From a bacterium (GTDB lineage Bacteria > Electryoneota > JAOADG01): 64,000 nucleotides of DNA. The stretch lies in the NCBI GenBank assembly GCA_026417415.1, contig JAOADG010000008.1:248001-312000 (forward strand). Reading direction: 5' to 3'. Below, one piece after another: positions 16,805 through 25,664 of the stretch. Numbering within the stretch: the stretch's first letter is position 1; each line of letters begins with the position of its first letter. Below the pieces are notes generated by a model. The model was not told the DNA's origin, did not search any database, and worked only from the letters and a program-made list of their open reading frames with translations. The position numbers and the translations under genes are program-made.

Positions 16805-17449
16805 TCATTTCATAAAAGTTTTTGACCAAAATACATCTTCTACGTGTAAGCAAAAGTTTGAATATCGTGCTAATACAAACAATAAATCGCTAATCCGATT
16901 AATGTAAGGAATAACACTTTCATTAACTTCTTTTTGATTAGTGTTCAACAGGTTAACGGCGTTTACAATTTCGCGTTCAGCACGTCTCGATACTGCCCTT
17001 GCAATGTGCAATCTTGCTGCCAATTCACTTCCTCCGGGCAATATAAAAGCACTTAATGGGGGAAGTTGTTCATCAAACGCATCAATCCATTTTTCTAATC
17101 GCTTGACGTTTGATAAATCAATTCGTGGAAATGGTAAAGGCTTATTGCTACTTAAAGGAAGAGCAAGATCACTACCCAATTGAAACAATTCGTTTTGAAG
17201 ATTTACAATGACATTTTGAAGTTTTTTTAGCCCCTTGACTGTTTCATCTTCAAGGTTTTCATGGGAGAAATTTGATAGGGTACGATGAACTTCCACCAAT
17301 ACCCACCCTAAACAGGAATTCAGTTCATCAACAGTACCATAAGCACAGACACGTGCGTCGGTTTTTAGAACTTTACCACCGTGAAACAGTGCAGTATAAC
17401 CTTGGTCTCCATATTTTGTATAAATTTTTATGCGTTTCTTATTGGTCAT
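16805..17449 (-). CDS. Corrinoid adenosyltransferase, PduO type
   Basis: Transfers the adenosyl group of ATP to cob(I)alamin, giving coenzyme B12. The N-terminal ATP-binding motif KYGDQGYTALFHGGKV is intact, as are the VDELNSCLG segment near residue 40 and the late Arg-rich helix ARAVSRRAERE. At ~214 residues it is somewhat long because of an insertion after residue 60. ATG 17449 is chosen over TTG 17461. No B12-dependent enzyme, riboswitch or other cobalamin gene is seen next to it. It diverges from the NtrC-like regulator, with a 96-base shared upstream region. Confidence 0.92.
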   Translation of the reverse strand: MTNKKRIKIYTKYGDQGYTALFHGGKVLKTDARVCAYGTVDELNSCLGWVLVEVHRTLSNFSHENLEDETVKGLKKLQNVIVNLQNELFQLGSDLALPLSSNKPLPFPRIDLSNVKRLEKWIDAFDEQLPPLSAFILPGGSELAARLHIARAVSRRAEREIVNAVNLLNTNQKEVNESVIPYINRISDLLFVLARYSNFCLHVEDVFWSKTFMK

Positions 17450-17545
17450 AGTGAATTCCAAAAAAATAGGTTTATACTAAATTTACGTTTCTAATTTTTC
17501 GGTATCTAAGTTCTAAAGTAACCTATTCTTTTTTTATCTTTCAAT

Positions 17546-18772
17546 ATGGATCAAGATTTAATTTATGTTTCTGGTGAGATGGAAGGCATCTATAAAATGG
17601 TGCAAAAAATTGCGGTTACAAATGCGACTGTATTGATAACTGGTGAATCAGGAACAGGAAAAGAAAAACTAGCCCAATTGATACATTCCAATTCTCCACG
17701 TTCCAATAGACCTTTTGTGACAATAAATTGTGCTGCCTTGCCAGAAACCTTACTTGAAGCAGAATTGTTTGGCGTAACCAAAGGGGCTTACACTTCAGCC
17801 GATAAAGATAGAATTGGATTAATTGAATCTGCTAACTTGGGTACTCTTTTTATTGATGAGATTGGAGATTTACCTTATTCCGCTCAAGTGAAATTGTTGA
17901 GATTTTTACAAGATCATACTTTCACACCAATTGGAAGTATAAAACTAAAACAAGTTGATGTTCGTGTTATTTCTGCAACAAATAAAGATCCAGAAAAATT
18001 AGTTAAAGAAGGAACATTTCGAGAAGATCTACTATACCGCCTAAATGTTGTCCGAATACATATACCACCATTAAGGCACCGAAGAAGTGACATTCGGCCT
18101 TTGATAGAGTATTACCTTGAAATTTTTGCAACACAGTATAATAAAAAGATTAAAGGTGTTGACCCACTTGTTTGGAAAAAACTTTTAAGTTATGAGTGGT
18201 TTGGAAATGTTCGAGAACTCAAAAACAAAGTTGAACGTGCAGTAATTTTAGCCAATCAAGATGTACTACAGCTTTCAGATTTCCAATTTGATGGTCAATG
18301 GGTGATTGACGTAGAATCAACGCGTGGCAATAGAAAAATTCAAGAAAACCAAAATGAAGATGATTCAAAATATTCCGAAAATGCTTTCAGTCAAAGTTCC
18401 CAATCATCCTTTGTTCAATCTAAAAAAGAAATATCTGTTTCAAATAACTTACAATTTTATTCTTTCATCCAAAATCTATTACAAAAAAATTTTTCATATC
18501 TTGCTGAATCGGACATTCAACAAATTCAGCACTTCCGAAGAGAGTTTGAAAATAACTTCAATGATGATTTTTCTTTGTCACATCATTTTAGTAAGTATCA
18601 CATCATGACTTTGTTATATGAAATGGAACTCATTTTTAGAGCGTTAATCCAATCAAACGGAAATAAATCAAAAGCTGCAGCCATTTTAGGAATTTCAGAA
18701 AAAAACATACGCGATCGAATTAAAAAATGGCAAAGTGAATTTCAATGTGAAGTTAGTGAGGAGTGCCGCTGA
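17546..18772 (+). CDS. NtrC-like sigma-54 activator without a receiver domain
   Basis: An AAA+ enhancer-binding protein of 408 residues. Walker A is GESGTGKE (~32-39), Walker B LFIDEIGD (~95) and the Arg-finger region is FREDLLYRL. A C-terminal Fis-type helix-turn-helix (GNKSKAAAILGISEKNIRDRI) ends the protein. The sensory domain is missing: the AAA+ domain starts within ~15 residues. The sigma-54 contact loop, normally GAFTGA, reads GAYTSA. Between AAA+ and HTH lies a ~110-residue Ser/Gln/Asn-rich linker not typical of NtrC. Its end overlaps the convergent ABC exporter gene by 20 bases. rpoN is not in the window. Confidence 0.88.
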   Translation: MDQDLIYVSGEMEGIYKMVQKIAVTNATVLITGESGTGKEKLAQLIHSNSPRSNRPFVTINCAALPETLLEAELFGVTKGAYTSADKDRIGLIESANLGTLFIDEIGDLPYSAQVKLLRFLQDHTFTPIGSIKLKQVDVRVISATNKDPEKLVKEGTFREDLLYRLNVVRIHIPPLRHRRSDIRPLIEYYLEIFATQYNKKIKGVDPLVWKKLLSYEWFGNVRELKNKVERAVILANQDVLQLSDFQFDGQWVIDVESTRGNRKIQENQNEDDSKYSENAFSQSSQSSFVQSKKEISVSNNLQFYSFIQNLLQKNFSYLAESDIQQIQHFRREFENNFNDDFSLSHHFSKYHIMTLLYEMELIFRALIQSNGNKSKAAAILGISEKNIRDRIKKWQSEFQCEVSEECR

Positions 18773-20531
18773 ACTCAACTTTATTTTCTATTGTTTCTTC
18801 ATCTTTTTCATGTTCTACAAATTGTTTATATCGTTCATTGTTTAAATACAAATCTAAGTGGGTTCCACGAGCCACCATTTGTCCATTATCAATCATAATG
18901 ACTTCATCCGCTTGAATCGCGGTTGCTAAACGATGAGTGACAACGACAACGATAGTAGAGGGATATTCTTTACGGAATCGTTGCCAAAACATTTGTTCAG
19001 TTTCGGCATCTAAAGCGCTGGTCACATCATCTAAAATCAATAGGTCTGGTTTACGTGCTAAAGCTCGAGCAATAGATAAACGTTGTTTTTGACCACCAGA
19101 AAGTTCAATGCCTCGTTGACCGATGATGCTATTTTCTTGCAAAGGAAAATGTTGTAATTCATCCCATAAACAACTTGCTGTTAAAGAAGCATGTATGATA
19201 GAATCATTAAGGAGAGGATCACCAAGTTGAATGTTTTCGCGGATTGTCCCACTGAAAAGAAGTGATTCCTGAGGGACATAACCAATTCTTTTGAGACGGC
19301 TTTCTCGTTCAATTTCGTGAATCGGGATGCCATTAATTGATATAGTTCCTTGAAGAGGTTCAAGTTCACCCAATAATCCTTCAAGTACGGTTGTTTTTCC
19401 TGAACCGATGGGTCCTACTAAAGCAGTTATCTTACCTTTTTCCAATTGAAACGATAGATTTCGGACAATTGGGTTATTGCTGTACCCTAAAGAAAGATTT
19501 TCTACTTTAACCCAATCAATTTGATGAATAACACGTTTACCTTTATGAGAAAGTTCAGGATAATTTTCAATTTCTTTTAAGCGATTGATATAAGCTCCAT
19601 TAACTTTTGTCATCGCAAAAAAGTATCCAATGGTAAAAAACGGTTCAATTAAAAATTGAAAATAATTGACGAAAGCGAAAAAACTACCAACAGTCATTTC
19701 ACCACGAATGGTGTGAATTCCACCCACAAATAGAGCAAGAATAATTCCAAAATTATTAACCCATATCCCAACCGCTTCTAATTTAGAATTAACTCGTATA
19801 AAATCAATTTCTTTAATAATGCGTTGATTTAATATATTCTTGAATGATTCTACGAATTGCTTTTCTGCTACAAAACCTTTCACAATACGAATTCCACTAA
19901 TGCTACTTTCCAGTAGATCGTTGACTTGCGAAACTGCTTCTTGTCGTTCAACTGCTTTTAGTTCCATTGCTTTAAGCGTTTTAACCAATAAAAAAATAAA
20001 AAAGGGAAGGGGTACAAAAATAAAAATACTGAGCTTCCAATTCAGCGAAAACATTACGATTAAAGAAAACAAAATGACCAATGACATTTCAACAGGACGC
20101 ATTACGCCACTACAACTATACCAAGCCAGTTTCATATCGGATCCTTCAATGTCATCAGTAAGTCTAGTAATCACATCACCAGTACGAAATTTTAAAAAGA
20201 AATCAAATCCTTTTTGAAGAATTTTTTCAAACACTTGTTCGCGCATCAACTTACCAAAAATAAGATTGCCATACGCTCTTGTATTGGGTAGTACTGCGAA
20301 CATAATGGTTTGAAATGTTCCTACACCAATTAAAAACAAGATCCAAAAGCGTGTCACATTCGTGGGTGCTTGTGATGCAATGGTATCCAATACAAACTTG
20401 AACATCAACGGATAAGCTGTCCTTACTGCGATGGATAACACAGTTAGAGATAACACCAATAGCATCAAACCACGGCGTTGACGCCAAAATCGGGATAACC
20501 AATGAAAATCAATATCCAACAATTTTTTCAT
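18753..20531 (-). CDS. ABC exporter half-transporter, degenerate-ATP-site subunit
   Basis: About 592 residues: six transmembrane helices then an ATPase domain (type IV exporter fold, MsbA/BmrC-like). Walker A is GPIGSGKTT and the signature LSGGQKQR is canonical. Walker B ends LLILDDVTSALD, so the catalytic Glu is Asp. The switch His is present (VVTHRLAT). It overlaps the upstream partner gene by 23 bases. Together they look like a heterodimeric exporter with one degenerate site. ATG 20531 is chosen; upstream extension is unlikely. The substrate (lipid or drug) cannot be told from sequence. Confidence 0.92.
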   Translation of the reverse strand: MKKLLDIDFHWLSRFWRQRRGLMLLVLSLTVLSIAVRTAYPLMFKFVLDTIASQAPTNVTRFWILFLIGVGTFQTIMFAVLPNTRAYGNLIFGKLMREQVFEKILQKGFDFFLKFRTGDVITRLTDDIEGSDMKLAWYSCSGVMRPVEMSLVILFSLIVMFSLNWKLSIFIFVPLPFFIFLLVKTLKAMELKAVERQEAVSQVNDLLESSISGIRIVKGFVAEKQFVESFKNILNQRIIKEIDFIRVNSKLEAVGIWVNNFGIILALFVGGIHTIRGEMTVGSFFAFVNYFQFLIEPFFTIGYFFAMTKVNGAYINRLKEIENYPELSHKGKRVIHQIDWVKVENLSLGYSNNPIVRNLSFQLEKGKITALVGPIGSGKTTVLEGLLGELEPLQGTISINGIPIHEIERESRLKRIGYVPQESLLFSGTIRENIQLGDPLLNDSIIHASLTASCLWDELQHFPLQENSIIGQRGIELSGGQKQRLSIARALARKPDLLILDDVTSALDAETEQMFWQRFRKEYPSTIVVVVTHRLATAIQADEVIMIDNGQMVARGTHLDLYLNNERYKQFVEHEKDEETIENKVEFSGTPH

Positions 20532-22323
20532 CACGATGATTTGCCTCTGGAAATTGGATTCGATACAAATGAGCATAATACCCGTTTTTTCGGATTAATT
20601 CATCATGATTGCCTAATTCAACTAAACGTCCTTTTTGGATCACAGCGATTTTATCAGCATTACGAATTGTTGAAAGACGATGTGCAACAATAACTGCAGT
20701 TCGGTTATGAAGTAAAGTTTCTAAAGTTTTTTCTATTTTACGTTCTGTTTCTGGATCAACAGATGATGTAGCTTCATCTAAGATCAACAATTCTGGTTGA
20801 AAAACTAACGCACGTGTAAAGGCAACCAATTGTCGTTCGCCATAACTGATATTTGCACTTCGTTCACTAAATACAGTATCTAACCCTTTTGGAAAACGTT
20901 GAAAAATATCCCATAAACCCAACTGTTCAATCGCTTGTTCCACTTGATGAATTGGAACATCTGTTCGTAGAACAGACAAATTTTCTTGAACAGTTCCGGG
21001 GAACAAATATAAATCTTGTAAAACTAATCCAATTTTTTTTCTATACTCTTCTTGTTGAAAATTGCGAATATCTATACCATCCCATAAGATTCGTCCTTGA
21101 ACAGGATCATAAAATCGGCACAATAGATTGATTAAAGTAGTTTTTCCTCCACCAGTTGGTCCAACCAATGCAAGTTTGGTTCCCACTGGAATTTCCAGGT
21201 GAATATTAAATAAAATGGGTTTAGAAGGATGATAGTGAAAAAAAATATTTTCAAATTGGATGGCTTTGGATAAAATTGGAACAGGAACAGCAACAGTAGG
21301 ATTTTCTACTTTTGGTTTTCTATCTAACAGTTCATAAAGTCTATCTGCTGCTCCAAGTGCTCGTTGAATCTCACCGATTTGTTCTGTGAATTCAAACAGT
21401 GGGCGAAACAATTGAGTGATATACTGTGCAAACATCACAATAGTACCAATACTATAAGCACCTACATTTGATAAACCAGCACCAAACCATAAAACCCAGC
21501 CAACAAGACAAACTTGAATCATTCCAACGGGCGTAAAGAAAAAAGCAAAACGGAGAAAGATACGTATGGAATAGCGAACCTTATCATCATTTACCTCACG
21601 AAGACGTTTCTTTGCAAATTCTTCTCTTTGAAAAATTCTCAACAGTCGTGCACCTTGGGTAAATTCAGATACCACAGCAGTTACTGATGCGATTTTAGCA
21701 CGCTCTTCTTGAAACATCGGTCGCATTCTATGAAAAAATGTGATAGCACCAATAAAAATGATGAAGACGATGAAAGTCAGAAGGATTGCCAATTTCCAAT
21801 CAATGGTATAAAGAATTACCAATGTACCAAGTAAAAGTAGAATCGTACTGATGACTTGTAACCCCACACGCGTAAACAGTCCGACCAAACGCTCACAATC
21901 CGATTCTATTCTTGAGACCAAGCGCCCCACTGGATTTTGTTCAAAAAACGGTATTTCAAATTTAAGCATATGATCATAAACTTCGCGCTTGAAGTGATTT
22001 ACAATTGTTACACCTGCTGTTCCAAGTAAAAGATTTTTGAGATATTGAAAAACACTAGTCAATCCGATCAGTACAAAAAATAGAGTCGCTGATAAAATTA
22101 AACCGAATTCATCTTTTTGAACCAAATGGACATCAAATATTTGGCGAAATACTAAAGGTTGACCTAATGTCGTTATGATGCTAAGTAATAAAAGTAAACC
22201 TCCCCAAGAGAATCGTTTTGTTTCAGGTTTTGCAAATTGAAGCGTTCGTTTGAGAATGCTAAACCGTTGGGAAAAACCTTGGGGCGTATTGTGTTCTTCT
22301 GCAATAGGATTGGATGGAGACAT
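20509..22323 (-). CDS. ABC exporter half-transporter, catalytic-Glu subunit
   Basis: About 604 residues, six membrane helices and an ATPase domain. Walker A is GPTGGGKTT, and Walker B LLILDEATSSVD keeps the catalytic Glu. The signature motif is degenerate: ISYGERQ instead of LSGGQxQ. Since signature and Walker motifs pair across the dimer, this subunit's Walker B plus the partner's LSGGQ form one intact site, and the other site is doubly impaired. This is the arrangement known for TM287/288-, BmrCD- and TmrAB-type exporters. ATG 22323 is chosen; a TTG at 22362 overlapping rsmE has no ribosome binding site. Confidence 0.92.
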   Translation of the reverse strand: MSPSNPIAEEHNTPQGFSQRFSILKRTLQFAKPETKRFSWGGLLLLLSIITTLGQPLVFRQIFDVHLVQKDEFGLILSATLFFVLIGLTSVFQYLKNLLLGTAGVTIVNHFKREVYDHMLKFEIPFFEQNPVGRLVSRIESDCERLVGLFTRVGLQVISTILLLLGTLVILYTIDWKLAILLTFIVFIIFIGAITFFHRMRPMFQEERAKIASVTAVVSEFTQGARLLRIFQREEFAKKRLREVNDDKVRYSIRIFLRFAFFFTPVGMIQVCLVGWVLWFGAGLSNVGAYSIGTIVMFAQYITQLFRPLFEFTEQIGEIQRALGAADRLYELLDRKPKVENPTVAVPVPILSKAIQFENIFFHYHPSKPILFNIHLEIPVGTKLALVGPTGGGKTTLINLLCRFYDPVQGRILWDGIDIRNFQQEEYRKKIGLVLQDLYLFPGTVQENLSVLRTDVPIHQVEQAIEQLGLWDIFQRFPKGLDTVFSERSANISYGERQLVAFTRALVFQPELLILDEATSSVDPETERKIEKTLETLLHNRTAVIVAHRLSTIRNADKIAVIQKGRLVELGNHDELIRKNGYYAHLYRIQFPEANHRDEKIVGY

Positions 22324-22346
22324 AAATGATGAGTATCGTAGTGCTG

Positions 22347-23066
22347 CTATGGATAATGGCAAAATAAAGATAAAGCCGTAGCGACAGCAAGTTCAGAACG
22401 GAGAATATGTTTTCCTAACGAGATATTTTGAAATGAATTCATTTCAAATAACCGACACTCTTTATCTGAGAAACCACCTTCAGGACCTATAGCGATTACA
22501 ATGCCCCATTTCCCTTCAAATGATTGTATCAAGTGAAATGCATGGACACCATGGAAATTACAATATAGATAACTATCTAAAGCAGAATACTGCTGTTTGA
22601 CTGCTTGAATGGTTTCTTCTAAACTTGAGAAATAAAAAATTTCTGGAACGACGGAACGATGACACTGCTTCATTGCAGCCAAACCAATTCGTTTCATACG
22701 ATCAAAACGTACCTCTTTTGATTGTGAAAAATCACCTTGAAAGATCATCAATTGATGCATCCCTAAAGCAATTCCATTTGCATAAGCTGTCTCCAAAGCA
22801 TCATGGGAAATATTGGCCAATAGAAGGATTCGTTTGAAAATTGGCTCATTGGTTGCTACCGAATGAAGGATTTCAAGTTTTACTAATCTTTTTTCACTGT
22901 GTACAATTTTGGCTAATTTGGCAATCCCTTTTCCATTGACCAAACGGATGCAATCCCCTAATTTCAAACGGTGTGCACGGAAATGCTTGATTTCATCAAT
23001 CGAACCAAGATTTGTCGTAGAAGTGTTTTCATCAAGCGTTTCGTCATAGAAAGTAAGTAACTTCAT
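22347..23066 (-). CDS. rsmE: 16S rRNA m3U1498 methyltransferase
   Basis: A SPOUT-family methyltransferase that modifies U1498 of 16S rRNA using SAM. The C-terminal knot motifs are present: IGPEGGFSDKE near residue 195 and LGKHILRSELAVATAL near residue 215. The N-terminal PUA-like part contains HFRAHRLKLGD. About 239 residues from ATG 23066, normal length. It appears to be first of a three-gene unit with the two exporter genes. It diverges from the secreted protein gene at 23272. Confidence 0.92.
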   Translation of the reverse strand: MKLLTFYDETLDENTSTTNLGSIDEIKHFRAHRLKLGDCIRLVNGKGIAKLAKIVHSEKRLVKLEILHSVATNEPIFKRILLLANISHDALETAYANGIALGMHQLMIFQGDFSQSKEVRFDRMKRIGLAAMKQCHRSVVPEIFYFSSLEETIQAVKQQYSALDSYLYCNFHGVHAFHLIQSFEGKWGIVIAIGPEGGFSDKECRLFEMNSFQNISLGKHILRSELAVATALSLFCHYP

Positions 23067-23271
23067 ATACAATCACGTGTACAATGTTTCTTTATTTTGG
23101 ATAAAATAAAAAGAATAATTTGATTGAATTCACTGAATCCAACGTATTTGTATCTATTTTGTGAACCTTTGATTCAACTGCATCCGTAGATACATTTGTC
23201 CAATGATGACATTATGGATTAAATTAATTACAATACGAACATTCAAATTACAAAAGATTGATGAGGTTCAT

Positions 23272-24096
23272 ATGCACATAAAATTCTTCACATCTCTATT
23301 TTTTATCAGTGTATTCACTTCGTTAGGTATTTCTCAAACATTTCAACCGAGAATAGAATTTTTAATGTTAGAAAATCCATCAGTTTTTGCTGTTGCGGTC
23401 ACAATTCCAGAGACCAAACTATTTCAAATTGGTCCAAAAATCAAACATACTGAAGTACGACGATTTGATATCCGAATTCGTGGTGAAGCATTACATCCTT
23501 TTGATTATCATCCAAGAGGTTTTTTTACTGCTGATGTAGGTGTAGGGTTAAATTTTGGTTACGTTCTATCTCAACCTAACCAAATATCAAAGGGGACGTA
23601 CATTGGTTCGTGGGTTTTTGTACCAGGGATTGAATCCACTTTGGACACCAATAGAAAATATCATGCAAAAAACTATCGCTTTTCATTGGGATATGAACAA
23701 GAATTACCATTTACGGATTTTATGCGTGTAGTCAACAATACAGCTCAACCTGCTAAATTAAGTGCATATGTTTCTCAAGTTCGGATGATGCCACCAATCG
23801 ATTCATCTGCTATGCGTGCGGATGCTTATTTAAATTGGAGTGTACCTATTGTATTCGGAACTTCTTGGATTACGTATGGAGAAGCCCATTGGGCAAAAGA
23901 TGTACGCCCCCATGCACTTCTTTCTTCCGGTGCTGAATATCAATTGCCTATTCAAACTTCACAAATGCCTGGTGTAACGATTGCACCAAGAGCATTTGCA
24001 AGATTTGTTACTGGAAGAAGGCCACCGACTTATGAATTGATTAATTCTTGGGAATATGGAATCACAACTTCAATCAGTTTCTCAATACGACCATGA
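23272..24096 (+). CDS. Secreted protein of unknown function, possible outer-membrane barrel
   Basis: I do not recognise the family. The 274-residue product starts at ATG 23272 with GAGG 6 bases upstream and has a clear signal peptide (FFTSLFFISVFTSLGISQ). The rest is rich in alternating hydrophobic and aromatic strands (ADVGVGLNFGYVLSQ, NYRFSLGYEQE, ADAYLNWSVPIVFG, WEYGITTSISFSI), which suggests a beta-barrel. The last residues lack the classic terminal Phe. Its stop overlaps the cupin start (ATGA). A longer reading from 23203 is rejected because it buries the signal peptide. Confidence 0.7.
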   Translation: MHIKFFTSLFFISVFTSLGISQTFQPRIEFLMLENPSVFAVAVTIPETKLFQIGPKIKHTEVRRFDIRIRGEALHPFDYHPRGFFTADVGVGLNFGYVLSQPNQISKGTYIGSWVFVPGIESTLDTNRKYHAKNYRFSLGYEQELPFTDFMRVVNNTAQPAKLSAYVSQVRMMPPIDSSAMRADAYLNWSVPIVFGTSWITYGEAHWAKDVRPHALLSSGAEYQLPIQTSQMPGVTIAPRAFARFVTGRRPPTYELINSWEYGITTSISFSIRP

Positions 24097-24467
24097 TTAT
24101 ACGAAAATTGCAACCCGAACGATTTTTTCGAGCAAGTGACAATTCAGAACTGTTTGAATGGATTCATCCATACAAAGATGAAGAAATTTCAAACCTTAAA
24201 TATTCTGTGGCTTATGCAAGAATAAGGAGCGGTCAAAACACACATCCTCATCGTTTAAGTAAAGCTACCGAAACTTACATTTTTGTTAGTGGGAACGGAA
24301 TAATTCATCTCGAAAATGAATCAGCAGAAGTCACAGCGGGGACGGCAGTGGTAATCCCTGCAGGAAAATGGCAATGGCTAGAAAATACAGGAACCACTCC
24401 TTTAGTGTTTCTTTGTATAGTATCACCACCTTGGGATGCTGAGTTTGAAGAGTTAGGCACAATCTAA
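24093..24467 (+). CDS. Cupin-domain protein
   Basis: A 124-residue single-domain cupin. Motif 1 reads THPHRLSKATETYIFVSGNG with His, His and Glu metal ligands in place; motif 2 follows as GTAVVIPAGKWQWLENTG. The second motif has Trp where the fourth-ligand His commonly lies, so metal binding may rest on three ligands. Activity cannot be assigned: it may be an isomerase, a dioxygenase or a non-enzymatic sensor. Its ATG overlaps the TGA of the preceding secreted protein gene by 4 bases, and a strong terminator follows immediately. Confidence 0.82.
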   Translation: MIIRKLQPERFFRASDNSELFEWIHPYKDEEISNLKYSVAYARIRSGQNTHPHRLSKATETYIFVSGNGIIHLENESAEVTAGTAVVIPAGKWQWLENTGTTPLVFLCIVSPPWDAEFEELGTI

Positions 24468-24496
24468 AAAAAAAGCGCCTTTAAGGCGCTTTTTTT
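24468..24496. terminator. Bidirectional terminator between convergent genes
   Basis: An A-tract, GCGCC, a 5-base loop, GGCGC and a T-tract form a hairpin with 5 G/C pairs plus 7 A/T pairs. It begins right after the cupin stop and overlaps the stop codon of the convergent acyl-CoA dehydrogenase gene, so it can end both transcripts. Confidence 0.9.
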
Positions 24497-25664
24497 ATCC
24501 TAACAGTTTCACAGCATCCGCAGCTTGTTTGATCATGTGTTTTGCGATTACACCGCGTAAAATCTGATTGGTGCCTTCGTAAATTTGAGTAATTTTCGCA
24601 TCACGCATGAACTTTTCAATTGGATAATCGCGCATATAACCATAACCACCAAAAATTTGAACCGCATCAATCGCTGTCTGTACTGCTACGTCCGAAGCAA
24701 ACACTTTACACATAGCAGATTCTTTCGCTACATCTTGAATACCGGCATCTACCATTCGTGCAGTTTGGTACAACAACGCACGTGCCGCCTCAATCTTGAT
24801 TCCTAAATCTGCCAACATAAATTGGATGGCTTGAAAATTGATAATCGGTGTGCCAAATTGAATTCGTTCGCGTGCATATTCTAATGCTAAATCCAAAGCA
24901 CCTTGAGCAATGCCTAATGCTTGTGCAGCCACTCCTGGACGACTGCGATCCAAAGTTTTCATAGCAACGATAAAACCCGCACCTTCTGGACCTATTCGAT
25001 TCTCTTCTGGGACAATACAATCATCAAAATGTAACTGTCTTGTGGCAGAAGCACGTATTCCGACTTTGTCTTCTTCTTTCCCATAAGTAAAGCCGGGAGT
25101 ACCTTCTTCCACAATGAAAGCGGATGCTCCACGCGAACCTTTAGATGGATCGGTTGATGCGATAATCACATAAACCTTTGCAACACCACCATTGGTAATA
25201 AATACTTTTTGTCCATTTAAGATATAGCGATTTCCATCTTTTCTTGCAGTAGTTTTTATGCTTCCTGCATCGCTACCGGCGCTCGGTTCAGTTAGTCCAA
25301 ACGCTGCAAGGATTTCGCCACGTGCTAAACGTGGTAAGTATCGTTTCTTTTGTTCCTCATTGCCAGAAAGAATAATCGGAAACGTACCTAAAGCACTTGC
25401 TGCCAATGCCAAAGCAGAACCAGCATCTATTCTAGACAACTCTTCAGTGACCAAAGCCAACTCAAAAACCCCTAAACCTACTCCTTCGTATTCTTCAGGA
25501 ATATACAATCCATAGAAACCTGCATCGGCAAAAACTTTTACTAAATCCCATGGAAATTCACCATTGCGATCTAATTCTGCAACCCTTGGTTTGACACGTT
25601 CCAAAGCAATTTTACGTGCCAATTGTACCAATTCCTTTTGAGTATCATTGAGAAAATAATCCAT
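24495..25664 (-). CDS. Acyl-CoA dehydrogenase
   Basis: A flavoenzyme oxidising acyl-CoA to trans-2-enoyl-CoA and passing electrons to ETF. 389 residues with the short-chain (butyryl-CoA-type) signatures GLTEPSAGSDAGS near residue 130 and FGGYGYMRDYPIEKFMRD near 340. The catalytic Glu is in QIYEGTNQI near 365. It overlaps rnc by 20 bases, so it appears to be the last gene of the fatty acid synthesis operon. Placing a beta-oxidation-type enzyme there is unusual. It might serve butanoate or branched-chain metabolism or adjust acyl chains; the sequence does not decide. Confidence 0.92.
   Translation of the reverse strand: MDYFLNDTQKELVQLARKIALERVKPRVAELDRNGEFPWDLVKVFADAGFYGLYIPEEYEGVGLGVFELALVTEELSRIDAGSALALAASALGTFPIILSGNEEQKKRYLPRLARGEILAAFGLTEPSAGSDAGSIKTTARKDGNRYILNGQKVFITNGGVAKVYVIIASTDPSKGSRGASAFIVEEGTPGFTYGKEEDKVGIRASATRQLHFDDCIVPEENRIGPEGAGFIVAMKTLDRSRPGVAAQALGIAQGALDLALEYARERIQFGTPIINFQAIQFMLADLGIKIEAARALLYQTARMVDAGIQDVAKESAMCKVFASDVAVQTAIDAVQIFGGYGYMRDYPIEKFMRDAKITQIYEGTNQILRGVIAKHMIKQAADAVKLLG

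Noticed and set aside
16805-17545. Cobalamin riboswitch near the corrinoid adenosyltransferase
   Set aside because: The 96-base divergent spacer is too short and has no B12-box-like sequence.
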